This document shows positions 1 to 7,756 of a stretch of DNA of 11,732 nucleotides, one piece after another. Source of the stretch: an uncultured Oscillospiraceae bacterium (GTDB lineage: Bacteria; Bacillota; Clostridia; Oscillospirales; Oscillospiraceae); contig CAAFMG010000134.1 in NCBI GenBank assembly GCA_900763965.1, forward strand, positions 1-11,732, given 5' to 3'. The position numbers and the translations under genes were made by a program. Numbering within the stretch: the first letter of the stretch is position 1; each line of letters opens with the position of its first letter. The notes under the pieces are model-generated. The model did no database searches, was not told the DNA's origin, and saw only the letters and a list, made by a program, of their open reading frames with translations.

Positions 1-71
1 AATTTTGTCAAATTAATTTCAATTTTCTTTTCTTTTTGGACGGATTTTTCAATAAATATCCACCATTTTAT
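1..71. other. AT-rich intergenic region beyond the operon end
   Basis: This stretch is far more AT-rich than the coding region and holds no ORF. Read on the minus strand, a TTGACA lies at 11-6, which could be the -35 box of a promoter for the next minus-strand gene. Its -10 box would fall outside the window, so this cannot be judged. The sequence otherwise shows T-rich runs only. Confidence 0.35.
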
Positions 72-101
72 AAAAAATATAATCCGGCAGCTTCCTGCCG
101 G
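72..101 (-). terminator. Rho-independent terminator after rnc
   Basis: On the minus strand a 7-bp GC stem (CCGGCAG, GAAG loop, CTGCCGG; 84-101) begins 27 bases past the rnc stop. It is followed by ATTATATTTTTTAT, with a run of six T at 77-72. Four further A-T pairs flank the stem beyond one mismatch. The position and T-rich tail fit the end of the long minus-strand operon. On the plus strand the hairpin is followed by only a short T run, so it is mainly a minus-strand terminator. Confidence 0.75.
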
Positions 102-127
102 CTTATATTTTCGGCTTATAAGTAATA

Positions 128-814
128 TTACTCGCCCTGGGGGAACAGCTTTTCCATGGCGGATTTGGCCGCCATCTGCTCGGCACGCTTTTTGCTGCTG
201 CCGGAGCCGCTGCCTACCGTCTCGCCGTTGAGGCAGACCTCCACAGCAAAGACCTTGTCGTGGTCCGGGCCGGACTGGCCCACCAGGGTATAGGTCAGGG
301 TCTGATTCTTCTTCTGCTGCACCAGCTCCTGCAGGGCAGTCTTATAGTCCATATTGTGGGGGCGGCTCACAGGAACCTCCACCAGAATGAACCGCTTGAC
401 AAACCGGGCTGCGGCCTCCAGGCCGCCGTCCAGAAAGCAGGCGGCAATGACAGACTCGGTGGCATCGGCCAGAATGGACTCCCGGCTGCGGCCCCCCAGC
501 CGCTCCTCACCGTGGCCCAGCTGCAAATGCTGGCCTAAGTGGATCCGGTTTGCCACCAGCGCCAGGGTGTGCTCACAGACCATGTCTGCCCGCATCCGGG
601 TCAGCTCTCCCTCCGGGCGATCCGGGAAGGTGCTGTACAGGAAATCCGCCACCAGCATACCCAGCACGCTGTCTCCCAAAAACTCCAGCCGCTCGTTGCT
701 CAGCAGGCTGTTGTGCCAACGCTCGTTGGCGTAGGAGGAGTGGGTCAGGGCGTTTTGCAGCAGGGAAATATTGTGAAATTTGTAGCCTATGGCTGCTTCC
801 AGATCCTTAATCAT
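128..814 (-). CDS. rnc: Ribonuclease III
   Basis: Cytoplasmic endoribonuclease that cuts double-stranded RNA, chiefly in maturation of 16S/23S rRNA precursors and of some mRNAs. The 228-aa length is typical. The N-terminal catalytic domain carries the family signature NERLEFLGDSVL at residues 40-51. The metal-binding acidic residues are present: E44 and D48 in the signature, and D117 and E120 in LADATESVIAA. A double-stranded-RNA-binding domain follows at about residues 155-225 and ends in the expected GSGSSKKRAEQMAAKSAM. The start is an ATG at 814 with AAAGGAG 7 bases upstream, and it overlaps the plsX stop by 8 bases, so the two are probably translationally coupled. It is the last gene before the terminator. 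In many Firmicutes acpP lies between plsX and rnc; it is absent here. Identification is secure. Confidence 0.97.
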   Translation of the reverse strand: MIKDLEAAIGYKFHNISLLQNALTHSSYANERWHNSLLSNERLEFLGDSVLGMLVADFLYSTFPDRPEGELTRMRADMVCEHTLALVANRIHLGQHLQLGHGEERLGGRSRESILADATESVIAACFLDGGLEAAARFVKRFILVEVPVSRPHNMDYKTALQELVQQKKNQTLTYTLVGQSGPDHDKVFAVEVCLNGETVGSGSGSSKKRAEQMAAKSAMEKLFPQGE

Positions 815-1835
815 TGGTTTTCTCCTTTAACTTTGCCAGATCCTCCGCCAGCTGCCGGGTGAAGTCCCCTTCGGCGGCCTCCATGGCCTGCTTCACCGCA
901 TTGCGGAAAGCCAGAGTATCGGAAGCACCGTGGGCCTTGATCACCGGCTTCTGGATCCCCAGGAACTGGGTGCCGCCGATTTCCCGGTAGTCCAAAAGCC
1001 TCGTCATATCCTGGACACCGGACTTGCAGAGCAAATACCCTGCCTTGCTCAGCAGATTCTTCTTAAACACTTTTTTCAGCAGGCTGCCCATGAACATGGC
1101 GGTGCCCTCAATGGATTTCAGCAGCACATTGCCGGAGAAGCCGTCGCAAACCACCACGTCCACCTCGCCCAGAGGAACGCCTCTGGCCTCCACATTGCCT
1201 GTAAAGTTCATTAGGCCCTGATCTCCTGCCTGCTTGAGCAGGGCGTAAGCCTCCCTCTGCAAGGGGCCGCCCTTGGAGTCCTCGGTGCCGATGTTCAGAA
1301 GGCCCACTCTGGGGTTGGGGATTCCCAGCACCTTCTGGGCGTAGGCAGAGCCCACCATGCCGAATTGCAGCAAGAATTCCGGGGTGCACTCGGCGTTGGC
1401 GCCGCAGTCCAGAATCACGGTTTTGCCGCCCTTCTTGTTGGGCATAGCAGGAGCCATGGCTGCCCGGCGGATGCCCTTCACCCGCTTGACAAGCAGGGTC
1501 GCGCCGGTGAGCAGGGCCCCGGTGGAGCCTGCGGAAACAAAGGCATCGCCCTGGCCGTCCGCCAGCATTTTCAGGCCGATGACCATGGAGGAGGTTTTCC
1601 GCTTGTGCAGCACCGTGGCAGGGTCATCGTGCATATTCACCACATCGTCGGCATTGGCGATTTCAATGCCCTCCGGCAGGGTGTCAATGCCGTTCTTGCC
1701 CAAAACCTCCAGGATGGACTCTCCCCTGCCCACCAGGGTAATCTCCACACCGTAGGCCTTAGCCGCTTCCAGTGCGCCCAAAACCGGCGCGGTGGGGGCC
1801 AGGTCGCCGCCCATTGCGTCGAGAATGATCTTCAT
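807..1835 (-). CDS. plsX: Phosphate acyltransferase PlsX
   Basis: Peripheral membrane enzyme that moves the acyl chain from acyl-ACP to phosphate, giving acyl-phosphate for PlsY and so starting phosphatidic acid synthesis. The family N-terminus MKIILDAMGGD is intact. Other typical motifs follow: FVSAGSTGALLTG (about residues 99-111), ILDCGANAEC (141-150), NIGTEDSKG (181-189), DGFSGN (231-236) and HGASD near the C-terminus. I chose the ATG at 1835 (342 aa) because it matches the usual family start and has GGTGA, complementary to the 16S 3' end, 5 bases upstream. In-frame GTG codons at 1847 and 1844 would add four or three residues and sit near an AGAAAG, so they cannot be excluded. The gene lies 21 bp after trmFO and overlaps rnc by 8 bp. 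No other fatty-acid genes are nearby. Confidence 0.96.
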   Translation of the reverse strand: MKIILDAMGGDLAPTAPVLGALEAAKAYGVEITLVGRGESILEVLGKNGIDTLPEGIEIANADDVVNMHDDPATVLHKRKTSSMVIGLKMLADGQGDAFVSAGSTGALLTGATLLVKRVKGIRRAAMAPAMPNKKGGKTVILDCGANAECTPEFLLQFGMVGSAYAQKVLGIPNPRVGLLNIGTEDSKGGPLQREAYALLKQAGDQGLMNFTGNVEARGVPLGEVDVVVCDGFSGNVLLKSIEGTAMFMGSLLKKVFKKNLLSKAGYLLCKSGVQDMTRLLDYREIGGTQFLGIQKPVIKAHGASDTLAFRNAVKQAMEAAEGDFTRQLAEDLAKLKEKTND

Positions 1836-1856
1836 ATCTGTCACCACACACTTTCT

Positions 1857-3161
1857 TTAGATACCGGCGGATACCATTTCGTCGATCACAGCCAGAGAAC
1901 GGTTGGCAATGGCCAGATTTTTCTCCGCCTTTTTGCGAATACGCTGCTCCAGAGGGGAAATGATGCTGAAATTGATATTCATAGGTTGGAAATTTTCTAC
2001 CATTGCATCGCTGATATAATAGCCCAGGGCACCGATGGCCGTGGTCTTGGGGAAGTCCGGCTCGGCCCGGCCCCGGAGTCTGGCTGCCATGGCAACCGCC
2101 GCCAGATAGCCCGATGCGGTGGATTCCACATAGCCCTCCACGCCGGTCATCTGTCCGGCAAAGGCCACCATGGGATCCCGGCGGTCGGAGTAATACCGAT
2201 CCAGCAGCTTGGGACTTTGCAGGAAGGTATTGCGGTGCATCACGCCGTAGCGGACGAACTCCGCATCCTTCAGGGCGGGGATCATGGAAAACACCCGCTT
2301 CTGCTCCCCGAATTTCAGATGGGTCTGGAAGCCCACCAGGTTGAAAATGGTTTTTTCCGCATTGTCCTGCCGCAGCTGGACAACGGCGTAGGGCTCCCTG
2401 CCGGTTTTGGGATTCGTCAGGCCCACAGGCTTCAGGGGGCCGTAGCGCAGGGTGTCAAAGCCCCGGCGGGCCATGACCTCCACAGGCATACAGCCTTCAA
2501 AAATATTCTTGTCCTCAAAGCCATGAACCTCTGCCTCCTGGGCCGCCACCAGCTCCCGGATGAAGGCCTCGTACTGGGCCTTGTCCATGGCGCAGTTGAT
2601 GTAGTCCGGGGTGCCCCGGTCATACCGGGACTGCCACCAGGCTTCGTTCATGTCAATGGATTCTGCTGTCACCAGGGGCGCAGCGGCATCAAAAAAGTGC
2701 AGATACCCGGTCTGGCCGAAATGTTCTCCAATGGCACGGCTCAGGGCATCGGAGGTCAGAGGGCCTGTGGCGATGATCACCGGGCCTTCCGGCAGCTGGG
2801 TCACTTCCTCCTCCACCACGGCAATGCGGGGATGGCTGCGGATCTTTTCCGTCACCAGCTTGGCAAAGCCCTCCCGGTCAACGGCCAGGCAGCCGCCGGC
2901 TTCCACCCGGGTGGCCTCGGCACATTCCAAAATCAGGCTGCCGCAGCGGCGCAGTTCTTCCTTCAAAAGGCCCACCGCATTTTCCAGCCGATCCCCCCGC
3001 AGGGAGTTGGAGCAGACCAGCTCGCCAAAATAAGGGGTGTGGTGGGCAGGGGTCATCTTCTGGGGCTTCATTTCATACAGCCGCACATCCAGCCCCCGCT
3101 GGGCCAGCTGCCAGGCAGCTTCCGAACCGGCAAGGCCCGCGCCGATCACTTTCACGATCAT
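1857..3161 (-). CDS. trmFO: Methylenetetrahydrofolate-tRNA-(uracil-5-)-methyltransferase TrmFO
   Basis: FAD-dependent cytoplasmic enzyme that makes 5-methyluridine at position 54 in the tRNA T-loop, using methylenetetrahydrofolate as carbon donor. The 434-aa length is that of the family. An N-terminal dinucleotide-binding motif GAGLAGSE (residues 7-14) binds FAD. Two cysteines match the functional pair known from the Bacillus subtilis enzyme: C50 in LVCSNSLRG and C224 in FEGCMPVEVMARRG. The glycine-rich GQMTGVEGYVES and the C-terminal YISDAMVENFQPMNINF are also typical. The ATG at 3161 shares its A with the topA stop (TAATG), and GGGGAG lies 8 bases upstream inside topA, so translation is probably coupled. 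The order dprA-topA-trmFO is the classical Firmicutes arrangement. Here plsX-rnc follows, in place of the xerC-hslVU-codY genes found in Bacillus. Confidence 0.97.
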   Translation of the reverse strand: MIVKVIGAGLAGSEAAWQLAQRGLDVRLYEMKPQKMTPAHHTPYFGELVCSNSLRGDRLENAVGLLKEELRRCGSLILECAEATRVEAGGCLAVDREGFAKLVTEKIRSHPRIAVVEEEVTQLPEGPVIIATGPLTSDALSRAIGEHFGQTGYLHFFDAAAPLVTAESIDMNEAWWQSRYDRGTPDYINCAMDKAQYEAFIRELVAAQEAEVHGFEDKNIFEGCMPVEVMARRGFDTLRYGPLKPVGLTNPKTGREPYAVVQLRQDNAEKTIFNLVGFQTHLKFGEQKRVFSMIPALKDAEFVRYGVMHRNTFLQSPKLLDRYYSDRRDPMVAFAGQMTGVEGYVESTASGYLAAVAMAARLRGRAEPDFPKTTAIGALGYYISDAMVENFQPMNINFSIISPLEQRIRKKAEKNLAIANRSLAVIDEMVSAGI

Positions 3162-5530
3162 TACCCATTCTCCCCTTTCTTTTTGGTCACAGCCGTCTTT
3201 TTGACCGCCGTTTTCTTCGTCTTGCCCGCCTGCGCCGTTTCGGTCTTGGCGGTTTTCTTGGCAGTGGTTTTTTTGGCGGCTGTCTTCTTTTCTGTGGTCT
3301 TTTTCGCCGCAGGCTTCTTGGCTGCCGTCTTCTTGACCGCAGTCTTTTTGGCTTCTGCCGTCCCTTCCTTGGGTGCAGGCTCTCCGGCAGGTTCTCCCTC
3401 GGTGCCCTCGGTGGCAGTCTTCTTTTTATAATAGCCCCGCTGATCCTCCGGCAGGAACCGGGAACAGTGTTCGTTGATGCAGAAGGGCTTCATCCGGCCC
3501 TTGCCGGATTTCTTAAACAGGGTCTGTCCGCACTCCGGGCAGTCCTCGGCGGTGGGCACATCCCAGGTCATAAAGCCGCACTCGGCACCCCGCTCACAGG
3601 CATAGTAAGCAAAGCCCCGCTTGCTCTTGCGCTTGAGCATACCGCTGCCGCACTTGGGACAGCGGCCGGGCATCCGCTCCACCAATGCCCGGGTGTTCTT
3701 GCACTCCGGGAAGCCGGGGCAGGCCAGGAATTTGCCGAATCTGCCGGTCTTGATGATCATCTTCCGTCCGCACAGCTCGCAGACCTCGTCCGTCTCCTCC
3801 TCGGGCACTTTCAGACGGACACCCTCCAGGGCTGTTTCCGCATCCTTCAGCTCCTGGCTGAAATCCTTGTAGAAATCTGCCAGCAGTGCCTTCCAGCTCT
3901 GCTTGCCCTCTTCCACCTCGTCCAGCCGATGCTCCATGTTGGCGGTGAATTCCACATCAATAATGTCCTGGAACCGCTCCTTCATCAAGCCGGTGACGAT
4001 CTCTCCCAGAGGGGTGGGAGCCAGGCGCTTGTCCTGCTTGATGACATACTCCCGATCCTCAATGGTGGAAATGGTGGCAGCGTAGGTAGAGGGGCGGCCG
4101 ATGCCCTTTTCCTCCATGGCCTTGACCAGAGAGGCTTCGGTGTACCGGGCGGGGGGCTGGGTGAAGTGCTGCTCCTTCTTCTGTCCGGCAGAAAGGGCCT
4201 TCTCCCCTTCCGTCAGATCCGGCAGAGGGGAGCCGATGGCCTCAGCCTCATCATCCCGGCTTTCCTCATACACGGCAATAAAACCGGCAAAGCGCATACT
4301 CTGATGGGTGGCCCGGAACACATGACCGGCGCACTCGGTGTCAATGGACACCGCATCAAACAGGGCGTTTGCCATCTGGCTTGCCAGGAACCGGCTCCAG
4401 ATCAGCTTATAGAGCTTAAACTGGTCTGCCGTCAGGCTGCTGCGGATGGACTCCGGATCCATCTCCACATGGGTAGGGCGGATGGCTTCGTGGGCATCCT
4501 GGGCCCCGGATTTCGTCTTATAGACATGGAACTTTCCATAGTAATAGTTTTCGCCGTAGCGGCGGCGGATCAGGTCTGCGGCAGCGGCCATGGCCTCATC
4601 GGAAAGGCGCAGAGAGTCGGTACGCATATAGGTGATCAGACCCAGAGTGCCCTCCCCGGCAACATCAATGCCTTCGTAGAGCTGCTGGGCCACCATCATG
4701 GTCTTTTTGGGGGTGAAGCCCAGCTTCCGGGATGCCTCCTGCTGCAAGGTGGAGGTGGTGAAGGGGGGTGCGGAGGAGCGCTTCTTCTCCGTCCTTTTCA
4801 CGCTGGTGACGGTGAATTCCCGGCCGTCAATGTCGGCAATCACCTTGTTGACCATCTCTTCGTTTTCCAGCTCCTGCTTGGCGGGGCTGCCGTAGTAGTG
4901 GGCAATGAAAGCGCCGGGCTTTGCCACCCGGTTCAGCGTCACATCCAGGGACCAGTATTCCTTTGGCTGGAAAGCGCGGATCTCCTCCTCCCGGTCTACC
5001 ACCATCCGGGTAGCAACACTCTGCACACGGCCGGCGGACAGACCCCGGCGGATCTTCTTCCACAGCAGGGGGGACAGCTGATAGCCCACGATCCGGTCTA
5101 AGATCCGTCTGGCCTGCTGGGCATCCACCAGGTCATAGTCAATCTGCCGGGGATGGGCGATGGACTGCTTGACCACCTTCTGGGTGATCTCGTTAAAGGT
5201 GACCCGGCGGGCCTTGTCGTCAGGCAGGTTCAAAAGCTCCTTCAAATGCCAGGAAATGGCCTCTCCCTCACGGTCAGGGTCCGTTGCCAGATAGACAACG
5301 TCTGCCTTGGCAGATTCCTTTTTCAGTTCCTTGATCAGCTCTTCCTTGCCCCGCACAGGAATATAGTGGGGCTCAAAATTCCCCTCCAGATCCACGCCCA
5401 TGGTGCTTTTGGGCAGATCCCGAAGGTGTCCCATGCTGGCCCGAACGGTGTAGTCCGGGCCTAAGTATTTGCCGATGGTCTTTGCTTTGGAGGGCGACTC
5501 CACGATCACTAGATGATTCTGATTGCCCAT
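3161..5530 (-). CDS. topA: DNA topoisomerase I (type IA) with three zinc fingers and a lysine-rich tail
   Basis: Relaxes negative supercoils by cutting one strand through a 5'-phosphotyrosine. From the ATG at 5530 the protein has 789 residues. The Toprim domain spans about residues 6-120 with E11 in VESPSKAKTIG and the DPDREGE metal site (D84, D86, E88). SAGRVQSVATR is at 165-175. The catalytic tyrosine is Y301 in LITYMRTDS, and EKGIGRPSTYA is at 474-484. Three Cys4 zinc fingers follow: C584/587/604/610, C624/627/645/651 and C664/667/684/689. Residues about 700-789 are a low-complexity tail made of KKTA/AKKT-type units. This start has GGAGA 6 bases upstream and matches the family N-terminus. 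The frame stays open to an ATG at 5698 that overlaps the dprA stop, but those 56 extra residues look non-homologous and lack a good ribosome binding site. The gene is followed directly by trmFO. Confidence 0.97.
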   Translation of the reverse strand: MGNQNHLVIVESPSKAKTIGKYLGPDYTVRASMGHLRDLPKSTMGVDLEGNFEPHYIPVRGKEELIKELKKESAKADVVYLATDPDREGEAISWHLKELLNLPDDKARRVTFNEITQKVVKQSIAHPRQIDYDLVDAQQARRILDRIVGYQLSPLLWKKIRRGLSAGRVQSVATRMVVDREEEIRAFQPKEYWSLDVTLNRVAKPGAFIAHYYGSPAKQELENEEMVNKVIADIDGREFTVTSVKRTEKKRSSAPPFTTSTLQQEASRKLGFTPKKTMMVAQQLYEGIDVAGEGTLGLITYMRTDSLRLSDEAMAAAADLIRRRYGENYYYGKFHVYKTKSGAQDAHEAIRPTHVEMDPESIRSSLTADQFKLYKLIWSRFLASQMANALFDAVSIDTECAGHVFRATHQSMRFAGFIAVYEESRDDEAEAIGSPLPDLTEGEKALSAGQKKEQHFTQPPARYTEASLVKAMEEKGIGRPSTYAATISTIEDREYVIKQDKRLAPTPLGEIVTGLMKERFQDIIDVEFTANMEHRLDEVEEGKQSWKALLADFYKDFSQELKDAETALEGVRLKVPEEETDEVCELCGRKMIIKTGRFGKFLACPGFPECKNTRALVERMPGRCPKCGSGMLKRKSKRGFAYYACERGAECGFMTWDVPTAEDCPECGQTLFKKSGKGRMKPFCINEHCSRFLPEDQRGYYKKKTATEGTEGEPAGEPAPKEGTAEAKKTAVKKTAAKKPAAKKTTEKKTAAKKTTAKKTAKTETAQAGKTKKTAVKKTAVTKKKGENG
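3179..3430 (-). repeat. Low-complexity region of topA coding the Lys/Ala/Thr tail
   Basis: The 3' end of topA is built from degenerate short units that, read on the minus strand, encode KKTA, AKKT and VKKTA over about residues 700-784. On the plus strand this shows as repeated variants of GCCGTCTTCTTG and GGCTTCTTGGC. The units are imperfect, so the array probably expands and contracts slowly, and the copy number may differ between strains. Confidence 0.7.
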
Positions 5531-5697
5531 GAATAGTCTCCGTTTCGTTACACTTTTGGCCCCAACGGCACCGCCCTTCCGGCGATGCCCTTCTGCCCTT
5601 TTCCGGGGGGCTTGCAGAAGGAATATGGGAAAAAGACTCTTTTCAGGCAGAGCCTTTGGGGATTCGTCTTTGGACTGCCGGACAAAACCGGCAGGCA
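5531..5697 (-). other. 167-bp dprA-topA spacer with hairpin at 5675-5694
   Basis: The spacer is the longest gap inside the operon. Immediately after the dprA stop, the minus strand forms a perfect 7-bp hairpin (CTGCCGG, loop TTTTGT, CCGGCAG; 5694-5675). No T run follows it, so it is not a standard terminator. It may protect a processed 3' end or set the relative output of dprA and topA. The frame of topA stays open through the whole spacer. I found no convincing sigma-A promoter in it. Confidence 0.5.
5537..5541 (-). promoter_or_regulatory. Ribosome binding site that decides the topA start
   Basis: GGAGA lies 6 bases before the ATG at 5530. The upstream ATG at 5698, at the dprA stop, has no comparable site. 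This supports the shorter TopA, whose N-terminus reads NHLVIVESPSKAKTIG as in the family. Confidence 0.75.
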
Positions 5698-6930
5698 TCA
5701 GCGCAGGGCTACCCGGTTTCCGGGAAGTCTGCGGATCAAGCCTTGCAGCTCCAGCATGGTCAGCAGCTGCAAGGTCCGGCTGGCAGAAATGCCGGTTTCG
5801 GCAACAATGGTATCCACAAGCTGCTCTCCCCGGCCCAGAAGGGCAGCAATGGCCCGCTCCTCCGGTGACAGCTTTTCCAGCTTGGTATTTAAGTCACTAT
5901 ACGGCGTAGCGGCCGGGTTGTCAATGATTTTTTTGTGACAGGGTTTTTCAGCGCAGGAGGATTTCCGGGTATTGGGGACAGATTTTTCCGCAGGTTCGGG
6001 GGTATTTTCCTCCTGATGGGGGGGTGGACAGAGCCCGGTGTCGTCCTTGTGTACCTGGCCGGGATACCGGGCTTCGTACTCGCTCATCACATCCCAGCCG
6101 GAAAACACCACGGTGGCTCCCTCCCGCAGCAGCCGATTGCTGCCTGCGCAGACTCCTGTGTTGATTCTGCCGGGAACCACAAATACATCCCGGCCCTGCT
6201 CCAGCGCCAGCCGGGCGGTGATCAGAGAGCCGCTTTTCTCCGGGGCCTCCACCACCAAAACGCCGTTGCACAGCCCGGAAACGATGCGGTTGCGCTTTGG
6301 GAAGGTCCATTTGGTGGGCTGGGTTCCGGGGGCAAATTCGCTGAGGATGCAGCCGCAGCACTGGGTCTTTTGAAACAGGGCACGGTTGGTTTTGGGATAA
6401 ACCACGTCCACGCCGCAGCCCACGACCCCCACCACCGGGCTTCCGGCATCCAGCGCCCCGGACATGGCCATGGCATCCACCCCCAGCGCAAGACCCGAGA
6501 CCACAACGCCGCCGCAGCGGCTGATCTGCCAGCCCATCTGCCGGGCAGTGGCAAGGCCGTAATCCGTTCCTCTCCGGGTGCCCACCACGCCGATGGCAGG
6601 ACGGTCATCCAGAGAAGGCAGGGTGCCCTTGCAATACAGCAGCACCGGGGGATCGGCAATGTTTTTCAAGCGGGCCGGATAGGCAGGATCCTGAATGGTC
6701 AGCAGCCGCAGCTGCTCCCTCCGGCAGAATTCCAGGATCTGCTCTGCATGGGTCAGATCCTTGTCCAGGAGGGACTGTCTGGCCTCGGTCTTCAGCCCCG
6801 GAATTTGATCCAGCTGGCTGCTGTTGGCGGCATAAACCCCCTGGGCATCTGCAAACACCTGCAAAAGTGCCAGCTTCATCCGGTCGCTCACACCGGGGCG
6901 ATGGGCAAACCATATCCAATGTAGCAGCAT
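5698..6930 (-). CDS. dprA: DNA-processing protein DprA (Smf)
   Basis: Binds incoming single-stranded DNA and loads RecA onto it during transformation. It is also widely conserved in bacteria not known to be competent. The protein has 410 residues from the ATG at 6930. An N-terminal helical/SAM-like region (about 1-75) precedes the Rossmann-like DprA domain, with GVVGTRRGTDYG (114-125), SGLALGVDAMAMSGAL (145-160), FPKRNRIVSGL (210-220), KSGSLITARLALEQGRDVF (232-250) and GSNRLLREGA (263-272). A charged, proline-rich linker (about 290-350) leads to a C-terminal winged-helix (DML1-like) domain at about 355-410. I chose this start because AAGGAGG (6946-6940) lies 9 bases upstream. A more upstream in-frame ATG at 6951 would read through that site as MRRRAVK. 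Its stop is followed by a hairpin and a 167-bp spacer before topA. Confidence 0.95.
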   Translation of the reverse strand: MLLHWIWFAHRPGVSDRMKLALLQVFADAQGVYAANSSQLDQIPGLKTEARQSLLDKDLTHAEQILEFCRREQLRLLTIQDPAYPARLKNIADPPVLLYCKGTLPSLDDRPAIGVVGTRRGTDYGLATARQMGWQISRCGGVVVSGLALGVDAMAMSGALDAGSPVVGVVGCGVDVVYPKTNRALFQKTQCCGCILSEFAPGTQPTKWTFPKRNRIVSGLCNGVLVVEAPEKSGSLITARLALEQGRDVFVVPGRINTGVCAGSNRLLREGATVVFSGWDVMSEYEARYPGQVHKDDTGLCPPPHQEENTPEPAEKSVPNTRKSSCAEKPCHKKIIDNPAATPYSDLNTKLEKLSPEERAIAALLGRGEQLVDTIVAETGISASRTLQLLTMLELQGLIRRLPGNRVALR

Positions 6931-6939
6931 CTTGACGGC

Positions 6940-6946
6940 CCTCCTT
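6940..6946 (-). promoter_or_regulatory. Ribosome binding site that decides the dprA start
   Basis: AAGGAGG is 9 bases from the ATG at 6930. The competing ATG at 6951 overlaps this site: its codons 2-4 are AGA AGG AGG. A start there would have no binding site of its own. The upstream 76-bp gap shows nothing else that I can support. Confidence 0.8.
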
Positions 6947-7006
6947 CTCATATCGTTTGGCTGGGGAGCCAGTGTCAGCCCCCGCAGAGTTTCGTTCGCC
7001 TCGTTG

Positions 7007-7756
7007 TTACAGTCTGGTCATCTGCCACATGACGATGGTGGCTGCCACGGCGGCGTTCAGGGATTCACAGTGAGGGCTCATGGGAATGATCAGCTGGGCA
7101 TCTGCGTTTGCCAGGATCTCCCGGCGCACGCCCTGCCCTTCGCTGCCAATGACCACGGCCATGTCCCGGACATTGGCCTGACGGATATCCGAAGCCCGGT
7201 CGCTCAGCGCCGTCACCGCCACAGGGATCTTTTCCCGGCGGCAGACAGCGCCGGCTTCCTCCCAGGTGGTCTGCACCACCGGGGTGCGAAACACTGCCCC
7301 CATGGACGAGCGCACCACCTTGTGGCTGTAGGGATCGGCGCAGCCCTCCAGCAGGGCCACCGGCACCCCCAGGGCATCGGCAGTACGCAGCATGGTACCC
7401 AGATTGCCGGGATCCTGGATCCCATCCAGCAGGAGTATTCCTGGCTGGGGAAGAAAAGGCTGCTTTTCCGGCAGGCGGCACACAAACAAGGCCCCCTGGG
7501 GGCTCTGCATGGGAGAAATGGATGCCATCACGTCTCCGGGCACCCGCACCAGACGGACGTGCTCCGGCACCTGGGCGGTAACGTCATCGCTGAGAATCAC
7601 CGTCTCCAGACCAGGGCAGTAGCGCACTGCCTCCTGCAAAAGCTTGGTGCCGTCAGAGACGAACAGCCCCGTCTGCTTCCGCTCCTTTGCCGAGGTAAGC
7701 AGCTTTTTCACCTGCTGGAGCAGGGGGTTCTTCCGGGAGGTAATTCTCTCTTCCAT
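7007..7756 (-). CDS. TrmH/SpoU-family RNA 2'-O-methyltransferase
   Basis: Likely methylates a ribose 2'-OH in rRNA (or less likely tRNA) with S-adenosylmethionine, through the knotted SPOUT fold. The protein is 249 aa from the ATG at 7756. The N-terminal substrate-binding domain includes RKQTGLFVSDGTKLLQEA. All three SPOUT motifs are clear: motif 1 LDGIQDPGNLGTMLRTAD (about residues 110-127, with catalytic-type N and R), motif 2 VVIGSEGQGV (201-210) and motif 3 IPMSPHCESLNAAVAATI (224-241). This resembles the RlmB/TsnR/YsgA group, but the exact target nucleotide cannot be read from sequence. The ATG overlaps the upstream stop as TGATG, so it is probably coupled to the KtrA-like gene. A GTG one codon earlier is possible but less likely. 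Confidence 0.93.
   Translation of the reverse strand: MEERITSRKNPLLQQVKKLLTSAKERKQTGLFVSDGTKLLQEAVRYCPGLETVILSDDVTAQVPEHVRLVRVPGDVMASISPMQSPQGALFVCRLPEKQPFLPQPGILLLDGIQDPGNLGTMLRTADALGVPVALLEGCADPYSHKVVRSSMGAVFRTPVVQTTWEEAGAVCRREKIPVAVTALSDRASDIRQANVRDMAVVIGSEGQGVRREILANADAQLIIPMSPHCESLNAAVAATIVMWQMTRL

Noticed and set aside
1365..3431. Long plus-strand open frame (688 codons) antisense to plsX, trmFO and the topA end
   Set aside because: It lies wholly opposite three well-identified genes. Its product is low-complexity and histidine/glycine-rich, as expected from the reverse strand of GC-rich codons, and it shows no recognisable domain.
3467..5101. Plus-strand open frame (544 codons) antisense to topA
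   Set aside because: Shadow of the GC-rich topA gene. No known motif and no promoter or ribosome binding site that I can support.
6931..7006. Terminator or promoter in the gap before dprA
   Set aside because: Only weak, interrupted pairing between G-rich and C-rich segments, with no T run. No -35/-10 pair stands out.
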